A stretch of 64,000 nucleotides of DNA. Origin: Daedaleopsis sinensis (lineage: Eukaryota > Basidiomycota > Agaricomycetes > Polyporales > Polyporaceae). A model generated the notes under the pieces. That model had not been told where the DNA came from. It did no database searches and was given only the letters and a program-made list of their open reading frames with translations. Of the stretch, positions 44,830-56,689 are shown piece by piece (the first letter of the stretch is position 1; each line of letters starts with the position of its first letter). The stretch covers positions 1,426,001 to 1,490,000 of the forward strand of contig CM066303.1 of assembly GCA_033807695.1 (NCBI GenBank), given 5' to 3'. The translations under genes were made by a program, and so were the position numbers.

Positions 44830-45540
44830 GCGAGACCAGCAAAACGACTCGACATTCTTCGACAGACATACGAGGACGTTACGCACAAGGGCACGTATCC
44901 GGCGACTGCGCTCATCCTGGAGATGTGCTGGTGGCCACACATGCAAGCCGATGTCGTCGGTTTGTCTGGACTTGTCATCTGTGTCAGACTAGGCAGCGTC
45001 CTCATCGTCCCTTCCATCTTCGTCCGCTTCCACGTCGATTCGACGCACCTTCCACTTTCCGCCGGTATCAAATATCTCGCCCGTGGACGTCGTACGACGA
45101 CAAGTTATGCGGAAGCACGAGCCCTTCGCCGCGAAACAGGCAAGGCCCTCGGCGAGTGGCTCTTCCATGACGTTCTCTGTCGCTGGGGAGCAGTCGTCGA
45201 GATGGTCTTTCACAATCGGCACGCCATGGGTCCAGGCACTGGACTACCTGGCAGATAAAACGCATCTACCACATTCGCATTACAAGCTACAACTCTCGTG
45301 CGAATGACATCATTGAGCGACCGCATTTCGACGTCCGGCAGTCCTTACAAGGCAGTGAACGGTGCGCAGTCGAAGTGGTCGCACTTCGTGCATCACGTCC
45401 TCTGGGCCGATCGTATCAACATTGTTCATCTCCTAGGCCATATACCTCTTTTCGGCGCCCGATGGACTCCTTTCGACCGTCGAACTCATCGGAGCACGCG
45501 CCAGAGCCCGAGCCCGGCAAGAGGACATCGCAACGATCCA
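44830..45540 (+). mobile_element. Relic of a Ty3/gypsy retrotransposon integrase
   Basis: Pieces in several frames line up with the integrase of basidiomycete gypsy elements. HKGTYPATALILEMCWWPHM is followed, after a frameshift, by RRFVWTCHLCQTRQ (the HHCC zinc-binding region). Further on, AEARALRRETGKALGEWLF, FHDVLCRWGAV, ITSYNSRANDIIERPH and VLWADRINIVHLLGHIPLF match the catalytic core and downstream. The second catalytic Asp region reads VFHNRH where an xTDNG motif is expected. Frameshifts and lost residues show it is inactive. No LTRs or other gypsy domains were recognised nearby. Confidence 0.75.
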
Positions 45541-46854
45541 TCCGAGGCTAAGTATACGAAGCGCTACTCGAGGCCACACGCCAACTTAAGGGCGACCCTA
45601 CTGTATCGGAAGCATAAACTTGCGCGTAGTATGCAAGGTGCAAGGCTTTCTCTTCGACGTTTAACGACTGCCTATTGTGTCCAAGGCCAGGATGGACCTT
45701 TATTGATTATCTCCAACATACAGATTGCGCTACATTGTAACACCCGATTAAAGAGCGTATCTCTAACTTGCGGCCAAGAAGCGGCGTACAAAATCCTGTA
45801 TACAACGGTAAGTATTGTCCGTCTTCAGTGACAGCTCTAGGTAACACTATTGTTAACAAGGTGCCGTTTCGATTACTCAGGCATCTTTTGATGAAGGAAT
45901 CTGTCGATCTTGTCAAGCACTGTATCTCTTGAACGACCACGCCCAAACTACGTTCGGTGTACGGGAGCTAATATGTACCCGCCTTGAGGTCTGTTGCAGC
46001 TCCTGTGTAACTCTGAGTGCTTGCAACCATCGATATGCAGGGCACTGTTAACGTTCATGGAGGCACTGATAGGTGCGTTGATCGGGATTGCTACTACAGC
46101 TATCCATCATCATAACTAACGGGTTACATATACACAGAGCTCGAGAGCCATATGTGCTGAAGTTTCACCTCAACAGTAGCTACTACCTCGTTGATCATCG
46201 TTGCATCTTCGCAGTTTTGATTGCAGTGCTATGTGAAGCGGTTCCTCTAGCAAACACCTATCGTTTAAATAAGATGAGCGTCGTGCTCTGATGCTCGTTG
46301 AAAAGATGCATCGATCTTACCCTGACCTTTCAGTCGCCCAGGCAGATTTATAGACATTTGCGTGAGATGCACTCTACGGCATAGTCTCAGTGTGGCGTCT
46401 GAAGCAAGTCTGAAGCGTGCATTCTGCTAGTGGTTGTACGGGGTACACATTCGACTTCCATGTCTTACGGTCATAGTGTTGATAAATATTGAGACAAACG
46501 ATGCTCTTACTGAGCTCACATATGTCGAAAACAACCCATTGGTCAAGGATAAGGGTGCTGATTGGTTGCCGTGACAATATGTTCGGCTAGATCCGAACCG
46601 GATTGGGCGACCAACATTTGCACGGGCCACCGCCGTAGAAAGCTCTCAACATCGCCTTGTCTTCTCGCCTCGACGTTCTCCACGACGACCACGACCAGGC
46701 GGCGGTGGCGGCATCTTTGACGACCGACGACTCTGACGACCCTAGTTACCCCCGAACCCCCTCCACCGCTCCGAGCCCCCTACCACACGCGGCTCCTCGA
46801 GTGCCCCTCCGCCATCGTTGCATCGTGAAGTGATATCTGCAGACGACTCTCATC
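45541..46854. other. Intergenic, upstream of CLA4
   Basis: No gene recognised. It includes possible remnants of the gypsy element on the left and the CLA4 promoter and 5' UTR on the right. Confidence 0.4.
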
Positions 46855-49800
46855 ATGGCGCACTATCAAGTCACCACCGCGTCTCTCACTCCTTCACGTC
46901 CAGCGCCGGCGGCCCCCATCCGACGCGGCAACGAGATTCAGAACGTGCTCGCTAATTCCGGCTACGGCTCCTCGTTTTCCGTCGGCACCTCCTCGCCCTC
47001 TGGCTCTTCATACGCCTCGTCGTACTCGGGCATCGGTGGCTCGCCCAACCGCAACTCGGACATGGTCAACAGCTCACACGTCGTGCGGAGCGGCGCGGTC
47101 GCGATCAAGGAGGACGGGATTGTCAGCTGGCTTTGGCGGCCGAAGTGGCTCGTGCTCAAGGAACAAACCCTCTCGATACACAAGAGCGAGGTGAGTGTCT
47201 CTTGACTGTTCGTCGATCGAGCTTCGCAGCGTAGGAGGAGAGGGGGGCGGGAGGATTCGAGTTCGTTGGGCGGGAGATACGTTTTCACCCATCGATAGCC
47301 CTTTGGTTGCCAACGCTCGCCAATGCCAACAACTACGACAGCTAGATGTGGTCGGCGGTGCCAGATAATCTCCCCGAAAATCTACTTAGCGGGGCATTTC
47401 CTGGCCCAATTGCGCCCCCTGCCCATCCTGCGCCCCCTGTTCGGTGTCACCGGGGGCACTATGAGATGCGCCACGGCGTTACATCCTGTTCACATGTTGT
47501 TCACTGGCCAAATGTGTCTTGCGCGGCACTCAAAGATACACTGGGTCCCATGCTGGCTACATGCAGCATCCGAAATGTAACCAGCATGGGACAGGCTATC
47601 TGCAGTACAGTTCGAGTGTCGTGATGAGACACTTAGTCAAAGGAAGGTCTCTGGGCAATGATTACGCTGTGATCAGAATGTAACAGCCATCACATGGGTT
47701 ATTGTCGCCGGTGAAACGCTTGCCAGTCCCAGCACCTACGACAGGGAGATGTGGTCGGCGTGACCAGGTGCTCTCCCTAAACACCTAGTAGTTGGGCCTT
47801 TCCTGGCACAGCTGCGGGCGCTGCACATCCTGCGCGTCCTGTTCGGTGTCAAACGGCTATCATGACGTGTAATGGCCGACTTCAAGGGCCCGGAAACTTT
47901 TGGGAAATCGGACGGAGACACTCCGGCTGATTCTGAGAGACCTCCGAGCACTGAAAGTCCGTCATTTTGGGACGTTGCCCCAGCCAGTGAATGGGAGGCT
48001 GGACAGGTCACTGGGATCGTTTGACATTGATCACTCTCCTCCCTTATGACATATCTGGAAATCTGGCCTGAGTGTCTCACTTGCAACCCACTTGCTCCTC
48101 GATTCTGAGCTATTGAGTTTAGCCATTGCACGCCGTGTATTGTTCCCGACACCCCATGTCTCCCTTAGCTCTGCCCACATCATTCGGGAGACCGTGTTCT
48201 GACGTCTCACCCAGACCTCGCCGCAATCCCAAAGCCTGATTAACTTGTCCGACATCGCAAATATCGAGCGAACAGATCTGAAGCCGTATTGTCTGCTCCT
48301 CGAGACGAAGGACAAACGGATATTCTTCTCGCTCAAGAGTGACGAGGAACTATACGGCTGGCAGGACGACATCTACTCAAGAAGCCCTCTCATGGGCGTG
48401 AGCAACCCGACCAACTTCGTGCACAAGGTCCACGTTGGCTTTGATCCCGTCTCGGGGGCTTTCACGGTACGTTTACTCCCGCTACGTCTGTATCTCGCCG
48501 CCAATGCTCGACGTAGGGCCTGCCCGACGCTTGGAGCAAACTCCTCACGAAGTCCGCGATCACGCGAGAAGACTACGCGAAGGATCCGCAGGCCGTGCTC
48601 GATGTCCTCGAGTTTTACACCGACCACCAGAAGCGAGAGATGGAGGAGATGAGCTATGCCATGGGCGCTCGTGGCCCGAACTCCTCGTACGCATCGTCTT
48701 CAACACTCTCCCCCTATGACACCACCAGCGCGCCCCGCTTCAATGCCGGTACTGGTCTCGGCGGTGCAGGGATGAACAAGCTCTCGCCTATGGGCGACCG
48801 CCCCTCGATCAAGCGACAGGACTCGGCGCCCGCGCACCTGAACGGCGATACGATCAATGGCACGCAAGCTGCTCTTGCTCGCGCGGCCGAGGTTGTAAAC
48901 GGGTCACACCTGCAGCATGCCAACACTGTATCCGCCGCGCAATCAAATCCTGCCCTCCGCCCTGGCATCCCTCCCATGGGCTCCCCTGGTCAGCTTCAAG
49001 CATCCCGACCAGCACCTCAGCGCCCTCTGTTGTCTGCTAATCGGCCTGCGCCACCCGCCCCCGGTCTGCCGAAGCCCCCATTGCCGGACCACTCACCATC
49101 ATCCGCAGAGCTGCGGCTGCGTGCGAAGGCGCATGGGCCCCCGACAGAAACGCAGACGACGAAGCCGCCAGGGCTCATGCAGCCCGAGCGCAAGGACTCT
49201 CTGGACAGGCAAGGCGGGTCAACACGGCCGAACCTGATCCCAGCGAAGTCGGCTCCTGCGACTGGCCAGCCCGGGTCGCACCCCGCGCCCGGCGCTGCCG
49301 GATCCACCGTCGGCCCCCCTCCTGTCAAGCCCCTGCAACCCGCGAAGAAGCCCCAGGGCCCGAAGGAGCCCCCATCTGTCACTGTCACTGGCACTGGCGA
49401 CGACCGGAATGGCGGTGTGGCGGCGGCGGCGGCAGCGTTGGAGAAGCCAAAGGCCGAGAAGGAGAAGCGTATCAGCACGATGAACGAGGCACAGATCATG
49501 GAGAAGCTCCGCAGTGTGGTGAGCGACGACGACCCCAAGACGCTGTACAGCAAGATCCGCAAGGTCGGCCAAGGGTACGTTCCATCTCATCGTACGAGTG
49601 CGTCACGAGCGGATGTATGCTAATGTTTTCATATCGTACTCAGTGCGTCTGGTCACGTCTACGTCGCGAAGGTGCACGCGACAGGCAAGAAGATCGCCAT
49701 CAAGGAGATGGACCTCTCGAACCAGCCGCGCAAGGAGCTGATTGTGAACGAGATTCTCGTCATGAAGGAGTCGCAGCACCCAAACATCGTCAACTTCCTC

Positions 49801-50614
49801 GACGCATACCTCGTCAAGAACAACGAACTCTGGGTCGTCATGGAGTACATGGAGGGTGGTGCGCTCACCGACATCATCGAGAACAACACCCTTGAGGAGG
49901 ATCAGATCGCGAGCATCTGCTTGGAGGTACGTCGCATACATTGAGCGCCTTGAAGTGGTTGCTGAAGTGGGCCACTCGTGATGTGCAGACATGCAAGGGT
50001 CTCGGACACCTGCACAGCCAGTCGATCATTCACCGCGACATTAAGTCGGACAACGTTCTCCTGGACGCACAGGGTCATGTCAAGATCAGTGCGTTATCCG
50101 CTTCTCTTCCAGTCCTCCCGTATCTGACAGTGGCGTGCAGCCGATTTCGGTTTCTGCGCCAAGCTCACGGACCAGAAGTCCAAGCGCGCGACGATGGTCG
50201 GTACCCCGTACTGGATGGCCCCCGAGGTCGTCAAGCAAAAGGAGTACGGCGCGAAGGTTGACATCTGGTCGCTCGGGATCATGGCCATCGAGATGATCGA
50301 GAACGAGCCGCCGTACCTTGACGAAGAGCCGCTCAAGGCGCTGTACCTGATCGCGACGAACGGCACGCCGACGCTCAAGAAGCCCGACGCGCTCTCGCGT
50401 GAGCTTAAGGGATTCCTGAGCGTGTGTCTCTGCGTGGACGTGAAGAGCCGAGCTACCGCCGACGAGCTGTTGGAGGTGAGTGTTGTGGACATCCTCGGCG
50501 TGCGAGTGCACGGCTCATTATTGTTCTCTTCTCCAGCACGATTTCCTGCAGAAGGCCTGCGCATTATCGGGTCTCGCGCCCCTGCTACGCTTCCGGAACA
50601 AGCAGGCGTCATGA
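46855..50614 (+). CDS. CLA4: Cla4-type p21-activated kinase (PH-CRIB-kinase), seven exons
   Basis: Exons: 46855-47190, 48215-48466, 48517-49574, 49644-49926, 49989-50088, 50141-50475 and 50537-50614; 813 residues. A PH domain starts at [20 protein letters not shown] (about 78) and resumes after intron 1 to about residue 165. The CRIB motif is [16 protein letters not shown] (about 174-205), which binds GTP-Cdc42/Rac. A Pro-rich linker spans about 240-530. The Ste20-family kinase domain has glycine loop GQGASGHVYV (547), IAIKEMD Lys, [12 protein letters not shown], and the activation segment [17 protein letters not shown] plus CRIB defines Cla4, which controls polarity, septation and septins. 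Intron 1 is 1024 bp, against 50-70 bp for the others, because it contains repeats and a MITE. Linkage of CLA4 to the pheromone locus is reported in several Agaricomycetes (from memory). Confidence 0.95.
47314..47851. repeat. Direct repeat inside CLA4 intron 1
   Basis: Two diverged copies, about 47314-47449 and 47717-47851, share CTACGACAG, GATGTGGTCGGCG, GGC-TTTCCTGGC and CCTGTTCGGTGTC in the same order. The MITE at 47478-47684 lies between them. Confidence 0.65.
47478..47684 (+). mobile_element. Palindromic MITE, copy A, in CLA4 intron 1
   Basis: A 207-bp element with terminal inverted repeats GTTACATCCTGTTCAC (left) and GTTACATTCTGATCAC (right, reversed). At its centre is a second, 48-bp inverted repeat, 47545-47592, with arms GTCCCATGCTGG and CCAGCATGGGAC. 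No coding capacity. The copy at 60765-60978 is inverted relative to it and shares both the ends and the central palindrome. It probably depends on a transposase encoded elsewhere; the family is not recognised. Confidence 0.75.
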
Positions 50615-52742
50615 GTCCCCCCGCCCCCTTCGTTCGTGACTGGACACTGGTTAGTCTCCTCTGGTGGTTGACGCGTACGTCCGCGCTCGGGTGGATGGAC
50701 AGGTTGTGCTCGTTCCTCCTCCCCTCGTCGCTTTGTAATGTGCCCGCCCCCGCATATTCCCCGCTCTCATGCATCCCCTCTGTTCACGACGATCTATCTA
50801 TATCCGCGATGGTCTGCCGCCACGCCCCCCGATGTTGCACTTGCAATTGTGTCTGAATTTACTAGTCTTTTCCCCTTCTGCCGCTTGCGACTACCCTCCG
50901 TCTTGTGCTTGTTATTTCCCCGTCTCGCTTGTGTTGGAAGAACCCTTTATTAGTGTACACTAAAACGGCGACGGCTAGAGTGCATATATCGAGGCGTGCG
51001 CGTGCGCGGCCTGCGTGTACATGCCACATGGGGCGCACATACATGCATACGGAGATGGCATGGTGCGTGCGCGTGTACGCTGTCGAATGAATGGAATCGC
51101 GGTTTGCGGAAACCCAAATACACCTAACTTGAAGTACATCTAAGCCTGTGCTCCATGCGTGCTGACCCTCACAATACAGCGTGTCTTCCTAGGTGATCAC
51201 GCACGCAAGGACCGGAGTCACTCTCAATCTAGCTCGAGTGAACGTGAACGCGCCGTCGTGCGCCGTCAGGGACGAGTTGCTGGCACGATATGCACTCACC
51301 CATACGTTGCAGGAACTCGAACTCGAACTCGGCAATTCCACCATATGCCCGGGAGTATCTCCTACACTTCAGCATGGATCGAAGGCGGCCGGCCGCAGGA
51401 AATGCCGGCCTCGGTACGCTGGCGACGCTCAGTACTCATCTCTCTCGCCAATCCGCGTTTACCTGCACCAGCAGCAGGTGGCGGGCGTGTGCTAGGGAGC
51501 ACTTGTCGCGCTCCACTAGTCCAGGTAAGTCTGCAGCCGCGCTTTCGCGTCCGCATCCTCCAGCTCATGCTACTCTACCCTACGTGCGAGGGGCACCAGT
51601 GAAATACCACCGGACGACGTGCATCTTGCTCAAGCCGTGCACGGATGTTGCGGCATGCCACCACGGACACGAGCTGCTGTCCGTGCAAACCTGGTTCCAG
51701 CTACGTCTTCAAGGCCAGCTCCCTGTCGGCGACCATGTGAATGGTCTCGCAGGGCTGCGTCGTTGCAAACGCCGACTCCATACCTCCCGCAATCGCATGA
51801 CGTGCCGCGTCCGCACGCTATTCCACGCCTCGTCGGCAGCCGCCCCGCACGGTACTATGCGCGAAACGCGGCCCTGGACAGAACTCGGTCACGGCCCTCC
51901 TGTTCGCCATTGCATCGCGCAGCCGCGGTGTGGGTGTCTCATCTACCCACAACCGTCATCTTTCTTCGGATGGTCTAGGTGCCAGGTGAGTCACTCATTG
52001 TCTATGACGCGCCCGCCAGGGCGCCCCTCTGCTAGTGAATGTAGCGGCAGGATTTCCTCCATGCATACTCTGGCAGCAAAATCTACCGCCAAGCGGCGTG
52101 TCTGCTGATTACGATGGTTGCACACTGAGCAGTGGGAGTGACGCCGTGAGCGTGTTCTTGCGAAGGAGGTCCTGATGGAGAGGAGGAGATCCCGAACTCG
52201 CGACGGTCTACTAGTCTTTCCCCTCGGCAGGTTATGCGCACTTGTCCTGTGTGTTCCAACTAATCGTTGCGACATTGCGCATACTATATAGCAGATAGTT
52301 AAGATTCCGACGCCCGCGTCCGGTGCAACAGAGTTTGATAGCACTCATTTGGATTGCTCTCATGCAGAGGCGTGTGTTCTGCCGCCAGAGGTTGTGGATC
52401 AGTATACAGGTTCTAATAAGTACTACCTCCCTCCTCTCGATCTAGATTACAACCCAGACGCGTCTTATTCACCACCGCGCTACAAAGAGGTCCGCTTGTC
52501 GCCCCTCGTTCTCAGAAATTTAAACTGCACCCAGATCCTATCAAGAACGTGCGTATTATATCATATGATTCACTGCCCGTCGCACATCCTGACCTCTACG
52601 TATCCAGATGGCCCAAGCAATTGATGAGCAGAGGTCCACCGTAAACCTCCCAGATCGCTCTCTTGGCTCTCCGGTCGGCCAACTTGAAGGGTAATATACG
52701 TCCATCTCATCGTGGATATACGCGTTCTCATGTCGTGTTCAG
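50615..52742. other. Region between CLA4 and its truncated copy
   Basis: Long but compositionally poor frames on the plus strand (51290-52108) have no recognisable domain and unlikely amino-acid use. A stretch at 52349-52624 (VLPPEVVDQYTGSNKYYLPP and on) reads as plausible protein but cannot be assigned. I support no gene here. Confidence 0.4.
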
Positions 52743-53702
52743 TGCGTCTGGTCACGTCTACGTCGCGAAGGTGCATGCGACAGGCAAGAAGATCGCCTTC
52801 AAGGAGATGGACCCCTCGTACCAGCTTCGCGAAGAGCTCATCGTGAATGAGATCCTCGTCATGAAAGAGTCGCAGCACCCGAACATCGTCAACTTCCTCG
52901 ACGCGTACCTCGTCAAGCGCAGCGAACTCTGGGCCGCTATCGAGGGCGGCACGCTCACCGACATCATCGAGAATAACACTTTTGAGGAGGACCAGATCGC
53001 GCACATCTGCCTGGAAGTACGTCGCATACATCGGGCGCCTCGAACTCGTTACTGAACATGACCACCTGCGAAGTACAGACATGCAAGGGTCTCGGACACC
53101 TACACAGCCAGTCGATCATTCACCGTGACATCAAGTCGGACAACGTCCTCGTGGACGCGCAGGGCCATGTCAAAATCAGTGCGTACCCCGCTCCTCTCCC
53201 GCCTCCTGGCATATCTGACAGTGCTGTGCAGTGTACTTTCAAGTTGGTTCCTGCGCGAAGCTCAAGGACCGAAAGTCCAAGCGCGCGACGATGGTCGGTA
53301 CCCCGTACTGGATGGGCCCCGAGGTTGTCAAGCAAAAGGAGTATGGCGCCAAGGTCGACATCTGGTCCCTCGGGATCATAGCCGTCGAGATGATCGAGAA
53401 CGAGCCGCCATACTTTGACGAGGAGCCGTCCAAAGCTATGCACCTCGTCGCGATGAACGGCACGCCGATGCTCAAGAGCGCCGCCGCTCTCTCTCGCGAG
53501 TTCAAGCTTTTCCTGAGCGTGTGTCTGTGTGTAGACATAAAGAGCCGAGCTACCGCCGACGAGCTGTTGGAGGTGAGTGTCGTGGGCGTCCGAGTACACG
53601 GCTCATTATTGCCCTCCTCCCCAGCACAATTTCCTGCAGAAGGCGTGTGCACTATCTGGGCTCGCGCCCCTGCTCCGCTTCCGGAACATGCAGGCGTCAT
53701 GA
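52743..53702 (+). pseudogene. Truncated tandem copy of the CLA4 kinase domain, DFG lost
   Basis: The segments 52743-53016, 53079-53178, 53232-53572 and 53625-53702 match CLA4 exons 4-7, with introns at the same positions, so this is a DNA-level duplication. PH, CRIB, linker and the first part of the glycine loop are absent; similarity fades upstream of the splice acceptor at 52742. HRDIKSDN is kept. The DFG region reads MYFQVGSCAKL where CLA4 has TDFGFCAKL, so the Mg-binding Asp is gone, and APE is GPE (TPYWMGPE). Three residues are missing near the hinge (AAIEGGTLTD against [13 protein letters not shown]). The frame is otherwise open to the stop, RFRNMQAS. It is a pseudogene or possibly an expressed dead-kinase fragment. 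Confidence 0.8.
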
Positions 53703-54060
53703 GCACCCCCCCTCTTCTCTGGTGGTTGACGTCCGCGTTCGGGCGGATAGACATGTTCCCCCTCCGGTCTCGCACATACATGCATACGGACTCCGGAGAT
53801 TGCATATGCATAAGAATGTGTACGTAGGCTTGTCAGGATACGAGACGGTTGAGTATGAGTACGGTAACTTAGTGGGTCAGTCCGCGGATTACGCAACGGA
53901 AGGCACATGGGACTATCGAGACACGGTAGCGTAGGGAGGAAACGACGAGTATAACAACAGGGACGACACAACACACCGATACATCATAATGACCTTAACA
54001 TGATACAGTGGCGGCTTGCATACATAAGCATAAGGCGATCTCTGGGGCTGCAGCTGGGGC

Positions 54061-55501
54061 TCAGAACTTCCCCATCGCGAGGACGCGGTAGAGCGCATTC
54101 GCCTCCTCGAAGCGCGAGTTGCGCAACGTGAAGTGCGCCATCTCGGCCGAGTCCGCGTCGGACGCAGGGTCGACGATCGAGAGCTTGATGAGCGAGTTGT
54201 AGAAGCGGCAGAGCTGGCGTAGTGTGGAGATCAGCACGGGGAGTGACTGCAGACGGAGATACGCACGTTCTGTACACCCTTGGCGAAGCGGTCGTCGCTG
54301 ATGTTGCCTTCGCGTTCGTCCTGCTCGGCACGGTCGAGCCACATGACGCATTCGTGGATGAACCAGCCAAGGACCTCCGTGCGGATGAGGTCCGCAACAG
54401 TCGTCCTCCCCCCGGTGGCCACGTCCGTGACCGTCGAGGTGTCGCGCAGGAGACGGCCGATGAGATCGAAGGAGGACAGGACGGGCGGGAGGCGTTTGAG
54501 CACATCCAGGTACGGCCCCGGGCCAATTTCCGTCTCGTTGGTGAGCAAAGCCGCCACGATCGGATGTCCGAGTGCAGGGTTGGCAGCGAGAATGGACAGC
54601 AGGTCGGTGGAGGTGATGAACGACGGCGACGTGAGCTTCGGGATCATGGGAAGCACGGTCTGGGTGGGGTCGCGCTCAACACATGACGAGGCGGGCTGGA
54701 GAGTATGGGCGACTCACGCGTTGCTCCGAGAGGGACAGGACACGTTCACGCGCTGCGAGCAACAGCGTCGCTGCGCGCGAGTAGATCTCCATTTCCTGGT
54801 CGCGCTCAGCGGACACCTCGACGTCCCTCGACGCATCCAAACCGCTCTTGATAGTCGGATCGGCGTGCTTCTGCACGGAAGCCTCGTCTTCCAGAGCCAG
54901 GTTCGCGGCCCTCAGCTTCGGCGGCAGGGGCGATCTCGCCAGAGTGTTCGGTGAGAACGGACCGATCTTGGGGCAGATGAGCGCAAGAGGGGGCCGTCGC
55001 GGCGGAATGCACTCACGTCGCTCCCATCGCCCTTCAATATCTTCCAAAGAACCCAGACCAGCTGCTCGTTCGCGCTGACCCCGCCCGCATGGGCGACCCG
55101 CACGGCGGCGTCGCGCTCCCTCAGGAAGGTGGCGTACAGCACGGACTTGAACGGATTAATGGCAATCGGGTGCGGCGCGTATAGTGAATACAATATATAA
55201 GACACGAGTATGCGTTGAGGTAGCTGCGAGAGGGACGGGCCCTGTCAAATTCGCATACTGGGACTGAGAGCGGGCGACTTACTTCTACATGGGCGTCGAG
55301 CATAGGCATCAGCACGTCAAGTGCCAGTTGGAAGCGTGAAAGTGGCGGGACGGTCTGCACAAAGGCGTGCGCGGCGGTCGAGCACGGTGTGGAGAACGCC
55401 CCGGCGAGCATATGGGCGACGGACGCGCGGGCTCCGTCGCCCATCTGGACGATCTGCTTGGTTGCCAGAGGGGGCTGGTAGAAGGTAGCAGTCTGCATCA
55501 T
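54061..55501 (-). CDS. CNOT11-like subunit of the CCR4-NOT complex
   Basis: Exons 55501-55283, 55223-55017, 54966-54718, 54659-54267 and 54213-54061 give 406 residues, all joined in phase 0. The C-terminal half matches the conserved CNOT11 (DUF2363) region: NPALGHPIVAALLT, YLDVLKRLPPVLSSFDLIGR, then FIHECVMWLDRAE and LCRFYNSLIKLSIVDP, ending NSRFEEANALYRVLAMGKF. In animals CNOT11 docks CNOT10 onto the CNOT1 scaffold of the deadenylase that shortens mRNA tails; a related role is inferred. The start is uncertain: the frame is open upstream through an Asp run encoded by the (GAC)n repeat at 55532-55562. Confidence 0.8.
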
Positions 55502-55531
55502 CGCTGCTGGTGCATGTAGGTCGTCAATCGG

Positions 55532-55562
<31 letters not shown>
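55532..55562. repeat. (GTC)n / (GAC)n microsatellite
   Basis: About nine trinucleotide units next to the CNOT11-like start. On the minus strand they would read as an Asp run in the CNOT11 frame. Confidence 0.85.
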
Positions 55563-55565
<3 letters not shown>

Positions 55566-55731
55566 ACGGTGATCGTGAGGTAATAGGATAAGACAAGCTT
55601 CTACAGAGGGGTTGGCGCTTACTAGGATCCGTGCCCTCGTCGGGCGCTACTGAACCAAGGTCGTTCGTCCTCTACCTTTATCATCTCCTTGTTCATCTTG
55701 TGCAATCGAACATCTTCTTACGATACCTGTG

Positions 55732-56639
55732 ATGGCAGAAAGCAGTCAGACATTGGACGCACCCACCTCGGCGACGAGAGGAAGAGGAAGAGGAAGAGGC
55801 AAGTCGCGTGGAGGATTGGGCAAGTACCTCCGTGCCCGTGGTCGGGGACGAGGACGTGGCCGCCCAGCAGAATTTGGCAGGCGACTCCTGCTTGAGGATG
55901 AAGAAGAAGCCGACTTGGACGAGGAAGAGCTGAAGGAGCAGGAGCAGAAGTACTCCCGACGACAACTGGGCTCGAATGCGGATCGCTATGTCGAGCCAGA
56001 GCCAGAGCTCGACTCTGAGGGTGAGTGCGTTGTTTCCGTGTGAAATGCGTACATCAAGGTTACAACTCTGTGGCATAGGTGAGGAGGTCGTCGAACCCGA
56101 GGTTGATTTATCCGAGTTCCTCGAACGGCAACGACTATCTCCACAACCGTCCTCTGCTCCGTCCCCTCCCGAAGAGGAGGATGATATCGACCACAGCTTA
56201 GCGCATGTAGGTCGCAATGCCGTACACGCCTCTCACTCCAAGAAAGGGCGTGTGCAGAAGATTGAGTGGGACGCAGGGCTGGAAGAACTGAGTCGCGAGA
56301 AAGCCGCAGCGGAGGCTACTCGAGGTAAGCAGCATCTTGTGGAAACATAGATACATACGAACAAACGCCCTACAGATCTGAAGGATCGATTCCGCTCACA
56401 AACTGCAAGGCAGCGTGGGCGTGCTACGTCCCGAGGAACTCCCTCGACACTAGCTCGTGGCGCGCGGCACGGAGGTCAGTGTTCACACCACGTTACACGG
56501 AGTAGCATGTATTCACCAGGGGTAATCAGTAGCAGAGCGTGCGTATGTGGAAGCACCACCCCTTCCCACCGATGCCTCGAAACCGGAGAAGGGTGCGAAA
56601 GCGGACATGCAAGACTTCCTGGACGATCTGTTAAGCTAA
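55732..56639 (+). CDS. Arg/Gly-rich protein of unknown function, four exons
   Basis: Exons 55732-56020, 56079-56324, 56376-56474 and 56536-56639 give 245 residues. The N-terminus has GRGRGRGKSRGG and RARGRGRGRGRPAEF, an RGG/GRG box typical of RNA-binding or ribosome-biogenesis proteins. A strongly acidic stretch follows (LLLEDEEEADLDEEELKEQE), then a likely helical segment (KIEWDAGLEELSREKAAAE, DLKDRFRSQTARQ) and the C-terminal end ADMQDFLDDLLS. No named domain is recognised. It is divergent from the CNOT11-like gene across about 230 bp, so they probably share a promoter region. Confidence 0.65.
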
Positions 56640-56689
56640 GTAGCAGGTAGGGATTGCAGGCCAATATGTGTATTTTCACTATGCGGCAT

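Noticed and set aside
51290..52108. 272-codon plus-strand frame between CLA4 and its copy
   Set aside because: Amino-acid use is unlike protein (many Arg, Ser, His, Cys runs), no domain, no splice pattern.
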